64,000 nucleotides of DNA from Pantoea deleyi. Lineage in GTDB: Bacteria > Pseudomonadota > Gammaproteobacteria > Enterobacterales > Enterobacteriaceae. The notes under the pieces were generated by a model. That model was not told the origin of the DNA and did not search any database. It saw only the letters and a program-made list of their open reading frames with translations. The translations under genes and the position numbers were made by a program. The stretch is from positions 94,641-158,640 of the forward strand of contig NZ_CP071406.1 of assembly GCF_022647325.1 (NCBI RefSeq), in the 5' to 3' direction. Shown in pieces: positions 1 through 8,743 of this stretch. Each line of letters begins with the position of its first letter. Position 1 is the stretch's first letter.

Positions 1-671
1 CCGGCTCCGCCTCTGCGGTTGTTAACACCACGCAAAGCCGACTGGTCTTCGATGAAAACAGTGAGGTGCAATCGCTGACGGTGGTGAACTCCCACAGCGC
101 ACCGGCGCTGGTGCAAATCTGGACCGATGACAGCGATCCACTGAGTCCGCCGGATCGCATAAGTACGCCGCTGGTCGTCGTCCCTCCCCTGTTCAGGCTG
201 GACCCGGCTGAATCGCGCACCCTGCGCGTGATGCTGCTTTCACGCAAAGATATGCCCCAGGATCGGGAACGATTGTACTGGCTGAATATTTACCAGATTC
301 CACCGACGCCCCAGCCACAGGCCGCGCAGGAGAAGAAAGTCATTTTTCCGCTTCGTATCCGACTGAAGGTTTTTATACGACCCGCAGGGGTTAAAGCCCC
401 GGAAGAGGAAATCGGCAAGAAGCTGAAGTTTACGCTTAAAGCACTCAACGCGCAGAGCAGAGAACTCTGTGTACAAAATCCGACTCCCTATTATATGAAT
501 CTCGGGAGTCTCAGCCTGGGTAAGGAAATGCTGACATCAGAGATGATTGCACCCTTCTCTTCCAGCACCGTTGCCCTGAAAAAAAAGAGCGACAGCCGCA
601 TATTAACGTGGTCTGTCATTGACGATTATGGCACACAGAAATCCTATAAAAGAGAGCTGAGCTGCCCGTGA
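1..671 (+). CDS. Fimbrial periplasmic chaperone (PapD-like), 5' end missing
   Basis: The reading frame is open from the left edge, so the start codon and signal peptide lie outside the window; a GTG at 66 is internal. The visible part begins near the mature N-terminus, with the alternating hydrophobic G1 strand region (TQSRLVFDENSE) and then the pili-chaperone signatures VQIWTDD, PPLFRLDP and LYWLNIYQIPP. PapD-type chaperones bind pilin subunits in the periplasm by donor-strand complementation and hand them to an outer-membrane usher. The final third matches the C-terminal Ig domain (NPTPYYMNLGSL). The stop overlaps the next start (GTGA), so the two genes are probably co-transcribed. The usher and pilin genes would be to the left. 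Confidence 0.88.
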   Translation, partial: GSASAVVNTTQSRLVFDENSEVQSLTVVNSHSAPALVQIWTDDSDPLSPPDRISTPLVVVPPLFRLDPAESRTLRVMLLSRKDMPQDRERLYWLNIYQIPPTPQPQAAQEKKVIFPLRIRLKVFIRPAGVKAPEEEIGKKLKFTLKALNAQSRELCVQNPTPYYMNLGSLSLGKEMLTSEMIAPFSSSTVALKKKSDSRILTWSVIDDYGTQKSYKRELSCP

Positions 672-1321
672 AAACTGATACGCTCAAAACGATAAGTATG
701 ACATATTTCCACAGGTACCATATGTCCTACGATTTAATCGCTTCATTCATCCAGCATGAGATGAATATTCAAACCATTACCCTGAAACACTTTCCCGGCC
801 TGGAGGATCTTTTAACTGCCATCGAAGAAAACAGCATTGACATCATTATTTTTAACTCCTCATGTTTATTTGATGGGTCGTTCCGCGAAAAAGAGATCCG
901 GAGAGTGCTGGACGCATCGTGCGGTAACAAACATATCATCACCATTTTTTTTGCTCAGAATATGAAATCGGCGCTGCTGAAAAAAATGCTCGATGCGGGC
1001 GTCAATATTGTGGTCAGTCTGCAGGACAGACCGCAGGAGCTGATTAAAGCACTGGCAGAGAAAATGACCACCTCAGACGAAAAGACCTATATTTCTCAGT
1101 CTGTCTGTGAAAATCTGCAGCAGGAGTGTACTGAACTGACACCTAAAGAGTGGGAGGTGATTAACCTTATTCGGGAGGGATATTCGCTGTCAGAAATTGC
1201 CTCTAAAAAATGCCGTGCCATGAGCACTATTTCAACACAAAAAAGAAACGCAATGAATAAACTTCATCTGCGAAATGAAAACGAATTATTGCTTTTCCTG
1301 CATCAGAACGAATTCTTTTAA
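668..1321 (+). CDS. LuxR-family regulator with degenerate receiver-like domain
   Basis: 217 residues with a GTG start inside the stop of the chaperone gene. The C-terminus (about residues 155-215) is a LuxR/FixJ helix-turn-helix with LTPKEWEVINLIREGYS at its start and a recognition region around STISTQKRNAMNKLH. The first about 130 residues have the alternating pattern of a receiver domain, but where the phospho-acceptor Asp is expected (IDIIIFNSS) there is Asn/Ser. Classical phosphorelay control is therefore doubtful. It ends a fimbrial operon and is followed by the microcin export operon, so either could be its target; the sequence does not decide. Confidence 0.8.
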   Translation: MKTDTLKTISMTYFHRYHMSYDLIASFIQHEMNIQTITLKHFPGLEDLLTAIEENSIDIIIFNSSCLFDGSFREKEIRRVLDASCGNKHIITIFFAQNMKSALLKKMLDAGVNIVVSLQDRPQELIKALAEKMTTSDEKTYISQSVCENLQQECTELTPKEWEVINLIREGYSLSEIASKKCRAMSTISTQKRNAMNKLHLRNENELLLFLHQNEFF

Positions 1322-1345
1322 TTTTATATTATTATCTGGAAATTC

Positions 1346-2665
1346 ATGTTTATAAAATTCATCATGCCACTGGCAGGAGGACTCCTGCTGTCAACCCATG
1401 CCTGCGCACTGTCGCTGCAGGAATCGCTGATAGCGGCCAATAGCTATAATGCCGAAATTAAGGCTGCCCGAAGCGCTCATGACGCCGAGGGACAGAAAAA
1501 ATATCAGGGCTTTGCCGGGCTGTTACCCGCGATCTCGCTTGACGGATCATGGAGTCAAAGCGATCAGCCCGATGCCGCCTACTCTGCGGGGGTCACGCGC
1601 CATAACTACAGCGTCAATCTGTCACAACCCCTGTTTGACCTGGCAAAATATGCAACCTGGCGCAGAACCGTTGTGGCCGGTGACTTAGCCGATGTGAATT
1701 TGCTGATTGCTCAGCAAAAACTGATCGGCGACGTGACGAACGCTTTTTACAGTGTGGTTTATCAGCGCAGTGTCCTTAACACAAAGCAGCGGATCCTCAC
1801 CGCGTTCAGCGCCCGGCTGAAGCAGACACAGAAAGCGCTGGACGTCGGCGATGGCACCCACCTCGATGTAGCAGAAGCGCAGGCTAATTATGATAAAGCC
1901 GTCGCCGATGTGCTGGCGGCTGAAAATGATGTAAACGATGCCAGCCTCTATTTCCATCAGTTAACCGGCAGAGATCCCCAGGCTATTTCGGACAGCACGC
2001 TTCGCTGCGTGCGTTTTCAGGAAAAGATTAGGCCTGAACACGTAAAACGCACCGCCGCAGCCAATAATCTTGACGTGCTGGCCGCTATCGAAAGACGAAA
2101 ATCCAGCGAGGCTGACATAGTCACTGCGACATCCGCGCATTTGCCAGTGGTGACCTTTCAGGCTGGCTACGGCAAAAACTGGAGTCGCGCCGAAAACGGA
2201 AATTATCTCGATACTCTGTTTGGCACCACATCCAAAACGGATAACACACAAATCAGTATCAATGTTTCAATTCCCCTCTTTGCCGGAGGCGGCCAGATTT
2301 CGCAGAGTCTGGAAGCCGCTCATCGCTATGAACAGAATAAAGACCAGGTTATCGATGCCCGCCGCAAAGCCGAACAGCAGGCCATTCAGGCAGCGTCCGG
2401 CGTTCAGAACAGCCAGACACAGATTAAAGCCTACGAACGCGCCATTCGTTCGGCGAATAAACGGCTGACGGCTACCCGTTATGGTCGCGAGATCGGCCAG
2501 CGCACGCTGATTGATGAGTTCAATGCCGAAAAAGATTACTTCCAGGCTATACAGGATCTGGCCCAGGCGCAGAACATCCTGATTCAGTCGATTGTGAAAT
2601 TAAAAACAGCCACCGGCTCGCTCGATTACGCCGCGATGAAAATTTTTAACTGTGGTACGGCCTAA
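1346..2665 (+). CDS. TolC-family outer-membrane channel of a type I secretion system
   Basis: 439 residues. A signal peptide (hydrophobic stretch to THACALS) is followed by SLQESLIAANSYNAEIKAAR, the usual start of mature TolC-like proteins. Two similar halves carry the alpha-barrel pattern, including LSQPLFDLAKYATWRR and SIPLFAGGGQISQS. The family forms trimeric outer-membrane ducts that dock with an adaptor and an inner-membrane pump. Here it is first in a row with HlyD-like and peptidase-ABC genes 15-25 bp apart, so it is the dedicated exit duct for the microcin encoded downstream. Confidence 0.9.
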   Translation: MFIKFIMPLAGGLLLSTHACALSLQESLIAANSYNAEIKAARSAHDAEGQKKYQGFAGLLPAISLDGSWSQSDQPDAAYSAGVTRHNYSVNLSQPLFDLAKYATWRRTVVAGDLADVNLLIAQQKLIGDVTNAFYSVVYQRSVLNTKQRILTAFSARLKQTQKALDVGDGTHLDVAEAQANYDKAVADVLAAENDVNDASLYFHQLTGRDPQAISDSTLRCVRFQEKIRPEHVKRTAAANNLDVLAAIERRKSSEADIVTATSAHLPVVTFQAGYGKNWSRAENGNYLDTLFGTTSKTDNTQISINVSIPLFAGGGQISQSLEAAHRYEQNKDQVIDARRKAEQQAIQAASGVQNSQTQIKAYERAIRSANKRLTATRYGREIGQRTLIDEFNAEKDYFQAIQDLAQAQNILIQSIVKLKTATGSLDYAAMKIFNCGTA

Positions 2666-2680
2666 TCGGGAATATTACGC

Positions 2681-3940
2681 ATGAATAACGACTTATTTCG
2701 TCAGGAATCACTGGATGCAAAGAAGACCAAAGTATTGGGTTCCGTTGCACTCTATTGTCCGCCCTTCCGCTGGATGATTATTACTTTGGTCTGCCTGCTG
2801 GTTGCCGTCCTTATCGCCTTTTGCCTGTTTGGCAGTTACACCAAACGGGAAACCGCCCAGGGTGTACTGGTGCCGGAGAACGGCATGATGAATATCACCG
2901 CGATGAGCGCCGGCACGGTTATTTCCCTTCCCGTTCGTGAAGGTGAGAGCCTGCAGAAGAACAGCCGGATCGCGATCGTTTCTTCGGAGATCTCCACCCG
3001 CTATGGTCAGACCCGCGAGGCGATTGCTGCCCAGCTGGAGTTCCGGAAGGCGGGGCTGAGTAGCCAGCTGGACAATCTGGCCCAGCTCAACCGTGAAACG
3101 CTGAACGCGTTGCAGGAAAAAGTCACTCTGCTTGGCCAGCAGGCGAAAGAGCTGGACACCCTATACCGTCAGCGCACACAGCAGATCGAACTGTCAAAAA
3201 CCCAGCATCGCAAGATGAACGCGATGCGCCGGGAGGGCTACGCCTCAAATACCCAGGTAGAGCAGCTGCAGAACGATCTGCTTGATGCCCGCGTACGCCT
3301 GCAGGACGTTGCCCGTCAGCGCATTGATGTCCGGCAGCAACTGGCTCAGGCGCGACAGCAGTTACGCGAACAGCCTATCAGCTACGACAGGCAGAAGAGT
3401 GAACTGCAGCAAAAACTCTCAGAGATTACGCAGTCGATCGTTGAGAACGAATCCCATCGCTCAATCGAACTGCGCGCCCCCGAAAAAGGCACCGTCAGTG
3501 CCGTTCTGGTTAAGCAGGGACAGGTCGTCAGTGCGGGCCAGACGCTCGCGACGGTGCTGCCGGACAATGTTCGTCTGCAGGCACGCATCATGCTCAGCAG
3601 CCGCGCGATCGGTTTTATCCGGCCCGGCCAGCGTGTGGTGTTGCGCTATCAGTCCTTTCCCTGGCAGAAGTTTGGACAGCAGTACGGAACGGTGCTGGAA
3701 ATCTCGAAATCCGCGCTTTCCCCGCAGGAGGTGGCCACCATCACTGGCGACAACCAGGTTAAGGAGGCGATGTATCAGGTGAAAGTCACGCTGGATAAGC
3801 AGACCGTGCAGGCCTATGGCAGACAGAGCAGCCTCCGTCCCGGAAGCGGACTTGAAGCCGACTTCATTGTCGATAAGCGCCACATCTACGAATGGGTTCT
3901 TGAGCCGCTGAATGCCCTTGGCAAGATGACTTCACTCTAA
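2681..3940 (+). CDS. HlyD/CvaA-type periplasmic adaptor
   Basis: 419 residues. A cytoplasmic N-tail is followed by one TM helix (about residues 31-51), a biotinyl-lipoyl-like half-motif (GTVISLPVREGESLQ), a long coiled coil (about 105-250) and the second half-motif (APEKGTVSAVLVKQGQVVSAGQTLATVLP). The beta-barrel region (GQRVVLRYQSFPWQKFG) is close in pattern to CvaA and LcnD-type bacteriocin adaptors. The protein bridges the inner-membrane exporter and the TolC-like duct. It lies 15 bp after the TolC-like gene and 25 bp before the transporter. Confidence 0.92.
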   Translation: MNNDLFRQESLDAKKTKVLGSVALYCPPFRWMIITLVCLLVAVLIAFCLFGSYTKRETAQGVLVPENGMMNITAMSAGTVISLPVREGESLQKNSRIAIVSSEISTRYGQTREAIAAQLEFRKAGLSSQLDNLAQLNRETLNALQEKVTLLGQQAKELDTLYRQRTQQIELSKTQHRKMNAMRREGYASNTQVEQLQNDLLDARVRLQDVARQRIDVRQQLAQARQQLREQPISYDRQKSELQQKLSEITQSIVENESHRSIELRAPEKGTVSAVLVKQGQVVSAGQTLATVLPDNVRLQARIMLSSRAIGFIRPGQRVVLRYQSFPWQKFGQQYGTVLEISKSALSPQEVATITGDNQVKEAMYQVKVTLDKQTVQAYGRQSSLRPGSGLEADFIVDKRHIYEWVLEPLNALGKMTSL

Positions 3941-3965
3941 ATTTCTCTACTTAATCAGGTTTATC

Positions 3966-6128
3966 ATGGATTTATTTCACAAACTTAATCTGTCCTTTCG
4001 TCAGAAGCTGCCTGTTTTACGCCAGACGCAGGCCGCGGAGTGCGGCCTGACCTGTATCGGCATGATTGCCGGATTTTATGGTCACCATATTGATATGGTT
4101 TCGCTGCGCCAGCGGTTCCCCACTTCCCTGAAAGGCAGCACGCTGGCGAATGTCATGTCATTCGCGCAGAACCTGGGCCTGGGCTGCCGCGCTGTCAGGC
4201 TGGAGCTGGAAGAGCTTGATAAGCTGAATACGCCCTGTGTGCTGCACTGGGATATGAATCATTTCGTGGTGCTTAAGGGCGTCGCCAGAAACAAACTGAT
4301 TATCCACGATCCGGCGCGCGGAGTGCGCAAAGTCCCCATGGATGAGGTTTCAGCTTCGTTTACCGGCGTGGCGCTGGAACTCTATCCGGCCTCAACCTTT
4401 GAGAAGAAGGATGAAAAGAAATCCATCTCCATGCTCAGCCTGATACGGAATGTCTCCGGGTTAGGGTCGGCCTTTATGCAGGTAGCCCTGCTCTCGCTGG
4501 CGCTGGAATTCTTCGGCATCATTACACCGTTTTATATGCAGTGGGTGATCGACCAGGTGCTGGTATCGGCGGATCGCGATTTACTGACGCTGCTCGGTGT
4601 CGCGTTTGTCTGCATCACGCTGTTTCAGAATCTGATCTCAGCGCTGCGCAGCTGGGTCAGCACCTGGTTCTCCAGCCTGCTGAGCGTGCAGTGGTCATCC
4701 AATCTTTGTGCGCATCTGCTGGGTCTTCCGCTCAACTATTTTGAGGATCGCCACGTCGGGGACATTCTTTCGCGCTTTGGCTCCATCAGTAATATTCAGA
4801 GCACGCTCACTGGGCGCTTTATATCGTCCATTTTTGATGGCGTGATGGCCATCGTGACGCTGGCCATGATTTTTACCTACAACGTGACGCTGACCTTTGT
4901 GGTGATCGCTCTGTTCATATTGTATGCCCTGATACGCTGGATCTCATTTGAACCCTTTCGTCAGGCCAATGAGGATCAGCTGATGGCGTCGGCAGTTGTG
5001 CAGTCGCAACTGCTGGAATCTATCCGCGGCGTACAGGCGATAAAACTGAATAACAAGCAGGATCTGCGCGTCTCGACCTATACCAATGAGACGGTGGAAT
5101 CGACCAACAAAGGGATCACCATCCAGAAACTGTCGATTGGTTTCAGCACATTGCAGGGCACGATTTCGGGCGTCGGCAAAATCATTCTTATCTGGCTGGC
5201 AGCGGTGCAGGTGCTGGATGGCAACTTTACCAGCGGTATGCTGGTGGCATTTATCTCCTTCTCCGATCAGTTCATCTCGCGCTCTGCCGGGCTGATCAAC
5301 GCCCTTATCGAATTCAAAATGCTTCGCTTACACGGAGAACGTCTGTCCGACATTGTCCTGACTGAGAAAGAGCAGAACATGGAAAGCCATGTCGAATTGG
5401 CGGAACAGTCAGGGCCTGTAGGTCTCGATATCAGCGACCTCTCCTTCCGCTACTCCGCCACCGACGAAGAGATCTTTTCCGGTTTCAACCTGAGTATTGA
5501 GGCCGGAGAATCTGTCGCCATCATTGGCCCATCCGGGCAGGGAAAAACCACGCTGGCAAAACTGATGCTGGGTCTTCTGAAGCCTGAGGCGGGCGTCATC
5601 AGCGTGGATGGCATCGACCATATTAAGCTGGGCATGACCTGCTACAGAGATCTGGTCGGCAGCGTAATGCAGAGCGATATGATGTTTGCCGGTTCCATCA
5701 TGGATAACATCAGCTTCTTCGATACCAGCCTCGACAGGAATCAGGTCGAGAGAGCGGCCCGCATCGCCCAGATTCATGACGACATTATTGCGATGCCGAT
5801 GGGCTATAACAGCATGGTCGGTGACATGGGTTCGTCGCTCTCGGGCGGACAGGTTCAGCGCGTTATTCTGGCCCGTGCGCTTTATCGCCAGCCACGGCTG
5901 CTCATCCTTGACGAGGCGACCAGCCATCTGGATGTGGCCAGAGAGAGCGCCATTAATGATGCCATCAGGCAGATGAGTATGACGCGCGTCATCATTGCAC
6001 ATCGTCCGGAGACGATACTAAGCGCAGATCGGATCATTCACATCCACCGCCACGGCGTAAAAGAGATATCCAAAACGGACTTTGTGGCACTAATTAACTC
6101 TTCTCAGGTTCAACCATCAGCCAGCTAA
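3966..6128 (+). CDS. Peptidase-containing ABC transporter (C39), CvaB-like bacteriocin exporter
   Basis: 720 residues, normal for the PCAT family. The N-terminal C39 cysteine protease has catalytic Cys26 (AAECGLTC), His99 (NHFVVL) and Asp115 (HDPARG), with oxyanion Gln at 22. It cuts double-glycine-type leaders as the substrate is exported. A six-helix membrane domain follows (about 165-440). The nucleotide-binding domain has Walker A GPSGQGKTT (about 520), signature LSGGQ, Walker B LLILDEAT and the switch His (IIAHR). All catalytic residues are present, so the transporter should be active. The evident substrate is the precursor at 6786-7118, which has a leader of the matching kind. Confidence 0.95.
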   Translation: MDLFHKLNLSFRQKLPVLRQTQAAECGLTCIGMIAGFYGHHIDMVSLRQRFPTSLKGSTLANVMSFAQNLGLGCRAVRLELEELDKLNTPCVLHWDMNHFVVLKGVARNKLIIHDPARGVRKVPMDEVSASFTGVALELYPASTFEKKDEKKSISMLSLIRNVSGLGSAFMQVALLSLALEFFGIITPFYMQWVIDQVLVSADRDLLTLLGVAFVCITLFQNLISALRSWVSTWFSSLLSVQWSSNLCAHLLGLPLNYFEDRHVGDILSRFGSISNIQSTLTGRFISSIFDGVMAIVTLAMIFTYNVTLTFVVIALFILYALIRWISFEPFRQANEDQLMASAVVQSQLLESIRGVQAIKLNNKQDLRVSTYTNETVESTNKGITIQKLSIGFSTLQGTISGVGKIILIWLAAVQVLDGNFTSGMLVAFISFSDQFISRSAGLINALIEFKMLRLHGERLSDIVLTEKEQNMESHVELAEQSGPVGLDISDLSFRYSATDEEIFSGFNLSIEAGESVAIIGPSGQGKTTLAKLMLGLLKPEAGVISVDGIDHIKLGMTCYRDLVGSVMQSDMMFAGSIMDNISFFDTSLDRNQVERAARIAQIHDDIIAMPMGYNSMVGDMGSSLSGGQVQRVILARALYRQPRLLILDEATSHLDVARESAINDAIRQMSMTRVIIAHRPETILSADRIIHIHRHGVKEISKTDFVALINSSQVQPSAS

Positions 6129-6174
6129 GACGGGCCGCACTGCGCCTGTCTGACCATTACATCAAGGAGCCAGT

Positions 6175-6612
6175 ATGAATAACAGCTTAATCTGCGTGGA
6201 AGGCACCCTCCGTTTTGACGAGGAAATCAAAACGCAGACAATTAACATGATCATGTTTAAGCATGGGCAGCAGATTACCGTCAACCGGGACACACTTCCG
6301 GCCGGCAGCACATTTTTCGGCCATATTTCACAACAGATCGCGAATGCCGAAAAGATTCTCAATAATTTCAGCCTCGTCAAAATGGATGAAGTCAAAGACG
6401 GGACCTTTTTTACAGATACCCTACAGACCATCTATACTTTCTCACCCAGCCCGGTCACTGATAATCGTATCTGGCAGGTCACCTGCTCCTGTCTTATTTC
6501 AGCCAATGAGATCATTAACTTCGGGTCGATGTATCCGGACGAGACCTCAATGAAAAATGAAATGCACAGGTTAGAACACTGTGTAAAAAACTTTTCGCCA
6601 AAAATAAGTTAA
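6175..6612 (+). CDS. DUF1795/Eag-like protein, possible microcin chaperone
   Basis: 145 residues with a strong ribosome site (AAGGAG) before the ATG. No signal peptide or TM helix, so cytoplasmic. The order of elements (LRFDEEIKTQTINMI, then ITVNRDTLPAGSTFF, then a helix QIANAEKILNNFSLV, then strands ending in a short helix) resembles the DUF1795 fold used by Eag chaperones, which shield hydrophobic helices of type VI secretion effectors. It sits between the exporter and the hydrophobic microcin gene, so a chaperone role for that peptide is attractive. An immunity role cannot be excluded. Family assignment is by eye and function is inferred. Confidence 0.6.
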   Translation: MNNSLICVEGTLRFDEEIKTQTINMIMFKHGQQITVNRDTLPAGSTFFGHISQQIANAEKILNNFSLVKMDEVKDGTFFTDTLQTIYTFSPSPVTDNRIWQVTCSCLISANEIINFGSMYPDETSMKNEMHRLEHCVKNFSPKIS

Positions 6613-6675
6613 TTAATTTAACATATAATCGTAAAGGAGATTAAATTAAATCATTCAACGCCACCATTGCTCTAA

Positions 6676-6695
6676 AAATAGAAATGGTTCTATTT
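6676..6695 (+). repeat. Small hairpin ahead of the microcin gene
   Basis: An 8-bp perfect inverted repeat (AAATAGAA and TTCTATTT) with a 4-base loop in the 170-bp AT-rich leader between the Eag-like gene and the microcin gene. It has no T-tract in the coding direction. It could adjust message stability between the two genes or be part of a promoter region. Confidence 0.4.
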
Positions 6696-6785
6696 CAGCT
6701 CATTCACGTTAAATGCATAATTAACGCCGTCAGTTAATAACAGAAACATTAACTGACTCCGATAATTAATTTAAGGGAATATAAA

Positions 6786-7118
6786 GTGCGTGATTTAAAT
6801 ATGATGGAAATTGAAGCGGTATCAGGGGCTGGCTTCTGGAGCGCGTTTAACAGTGCAATCCTCGGTGCAGTGGGTGCCGGAAGCGCCGGTGCAATCATCG
6901 GCGGTATGCATGGTGGTGACGGCGGTGGCATTCTGGGTGTCGGAGCAATCGGTCAGCTGGTCGGTATGCTGGGTGGCGGCCTGATCGGGGTGGTGGCCGG
7001 CTCCGTCGGTGGCTGGATTGTAGGCTGGAGTGATCCCGCAACCGTCATTGCCCTGGTCACGCAGTTCTTCAGCAACGCCTCTAGCGGTCTTTTCCATAAC
7101 GGTCCGGCGGCTAAGTAA
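6786..7118 (+). CDS. Class II microcin precursor with double-glycine-type leader
   Basis: 110 residues, GTG start, ribosome site AAGGGA upstream. The leader MRDLNMMEIEAVSGA matches the colicin V-type pattern (MR.L...EI..VSG then G/A), so cleavage is expected after residue 15. The mature peptide of about 95 residues is glycine- and alanine-rich, with GxxxG-type spacing and two hydrophobic stretches around GGMHGGDGGG, typical of membrane-active microcins. It has no Cys and no serine-rich C-terminus of the siderophore type. It is the last gene of the export cluster and is followed by a terminator. No small membrane protein that would be a standard immunity gene is recognisable nearby. Confidence 0.85.
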   Translation: MRDLNMMEIEAVSGAGFWSAFNSAILGAVGAGSAGAIIGGMHGGDGGGILGVGAIGQLVGMLGGGLIGVVAGSVGGWIVGWSDPATVIALVTQFFSNASSGLFHNGPAAK

Positions 7119-7147
7119 TCTGAGCAGATTGATAACGTAACGGGATC

Positions 7148-7178
7148 AAAGGGGTGCTGGTAAAGCTCCCCTTTTTTT
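7148..7178 (+). terminator. Rho-independent terminator of the microcin operon
   Basis: AAAGGGG and CCCCTTT arms with the loop TGCTGGTAAAGCT (itself partly paired), then a run of T, 30 bp after the microcin stop. Confidence 0.85.
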
Positions 7179-7843
7179 AATGGTTTATGATGCCCGGACG
7201 CTGTCGACAGGCTGAAGAACGCGGATTGAAAGAGCCGGTCTTCACTTTCTCGGTTTTCCTCTTAAACGAAACATCTGCGGCCAGAACAGGCAGATGAGAG
7301 AGGTGAAAATCTGTCGATTCTGGCCAGTACTCAGGAGGCTTCACACGCTTAAAACCAGAGGATAGGACCGGGACAGGCCAGAACTCACTTTTATGATTCA
7401 GGCATTATTCAATTAACGTCCCGCACTCTTAGCGCGTCCGGAATCAGCGATGTTGATAGTCTGAATATCGTCAAAATGACAACTCATTTTTTTCGTCTCT
7501 CTCGGGTTTCAGGCTCGATTGATGCAGGCGCGGCAAGAACAGTGAATGAGCAGATCGGTATCAGTCTCAACAGCATTAATATCATCAGCCTGATTAAAAG
7601 GACGAATATTCTGCCATTCTGTACAGTCAGCAGCGCGATCAGAAAGAAGTTAAATCTGGTAACTGCGATGAAATGATGCTTATTAAAAAAGATCTGTATT
7701 CACTAAATGGGCCTTTCTGCTGCCCGCCACGGGATAAAAGCATTGCCAAATGAGAATAGAATATTAGAAATTTACATCTCTTTAAGATAACTCCAGAACT
7801 ATGAAAAAAGTTAAACTGTTTTCTTTATGCCAGGCACATTCAG
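7179..7843. other. Non-coding gap with no confident gene
   Basis: About 665 bp between the microcin terminator and the next regulator. An open frame at 7476-7676 (66 codons) lacks a good ribosome site and recognisable similarity, so it is not called. The last 100 bp are AT-rich and probably hold the promoter of the regulator at 7844. Confidence 0.5.
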
Positions 7844-8743
7844 ATGCATAACTATTACATCATCAATGGCTTCATTGAGTTTCATCCCGCAACCAGTACA
7901 CTGCGAAACCTTAACGACCCGGAAAAGGTGGTGGTCCTGAACTCTCCTGCAGGTCGCTGTCTGTTGTTGTTAATCAACAGGTATGACACGATCGTGACGC
8001 AGCAGGAGTTTATGGAGATTGTCTGGGAAAAAAATGGCATGCTGGTTTCGCCCAATACTTTCTACCAGAACATTTCAATTCTGCGCAAAGGATTAAGAAA
8101 AGCCGGTCTGTCTGTAGATCCTGTTGTGACGATTCCTCGGGTCGGGCTGACGCTGGCCAATGGCACCGAAATCAGAAAACGCAGCGGCGAAGAATCTGAA
8201 ACTGATAGCCCCGGGAGCGTCGCTTCTGATGGAGAGCAATCTCCTGAAACTGCATTACAGGAGCGAAAGAGCCTGTTACATTCCCCTGAAGCAGTAGAGG
8301 CCGACACGCCCACGCCCCCCACCGAACCGCCACTCCCCGACAGCTCTATAAAAATCCCCCGCTCTGCAATAGCTTACCGAAACGCATCCTGTGTGCTGCT
8401 GTGGACCGCCGGGCTTATAACCATCGCTTTACTGGCCATGACAGTGAATTTTTACAGAAGCAGTGACAATAACCGACACTACTTCAGTAAATATTTTTTT
8501 CTGGCTCACGCTAACGGTTGTCACGTTTTTTTCGACAGTAAAAACACAACGCCGGATACCCGAATCAGGGTGATGAAGCTGGTTGAGCAGCTGGAGAGTT
8601 CCTGCAGCAATTATCCCTGGGTCTACATCACCTACTATTACATGCTGCCCCGGATTTCGGTTATCCGCTGCAACAGGCAGATGGAACAGCCAAATACCTG
8701 TATCTCAGATTACTATTTCAGAGGCCTGGAACAGAGTGATTAA
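7844..8743 (+). CDS. Membrane-anchored winged-helix regulator (CadC/ToxR-like), pair A
   Basis: 299 residues. The N-terminal 110 residues form an OmpR/PhoB-type winged helix (QQEFMEIVWEKNGMLVSPNTFYQNISILRKGL, then TIPRVGLTL). A polar linker rich in Pro, Ser and Glu (about 112-170) leads to one TM helix (about 182-202) and a short periplasmic domain with several Cys. This is the ToxR/CadC plan, in which a membrane-bound protein binds DNA directly. Its stop overlaps the start of a small one-TM protein, as in toxR-toxS. The inducing signal and target genes are unknown; it is a paralogue of the protein at 9799-10620. Confidence 0.82.
   Translation: MHNYYIINGFIEFHPATSTLRNLNDPEKVVVLNSPAGRCLLLLINRYDTIVTQQEFMEIVWEKNGMLVSPNTFYQNISILRKGLRKAGLSVDPVVTIPRVGLTLANGTEIRKRSGEESETDSPGSVASDGEQSPETALQERKSLLHSPEAVEADTPTPPTEPPLPDSSIKIPRSAIAYRNASCVLLWTAGLITIALLAMTVNFYRSSDNNRHYFSKYFFLAHANGCHVFFDSKNTTPDTRIRVMKLVEQLESSCSNYPWVYITYYYMLPRISVIRCNRQMEQPNTCISDYYFRGLEQSD

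Noticed and set aside
7476..7676. Short open frame after the microcin operon, possible immunity gene
   Set aside because: No ribosome site, no TM helix and no similarity to known immunity proteins.
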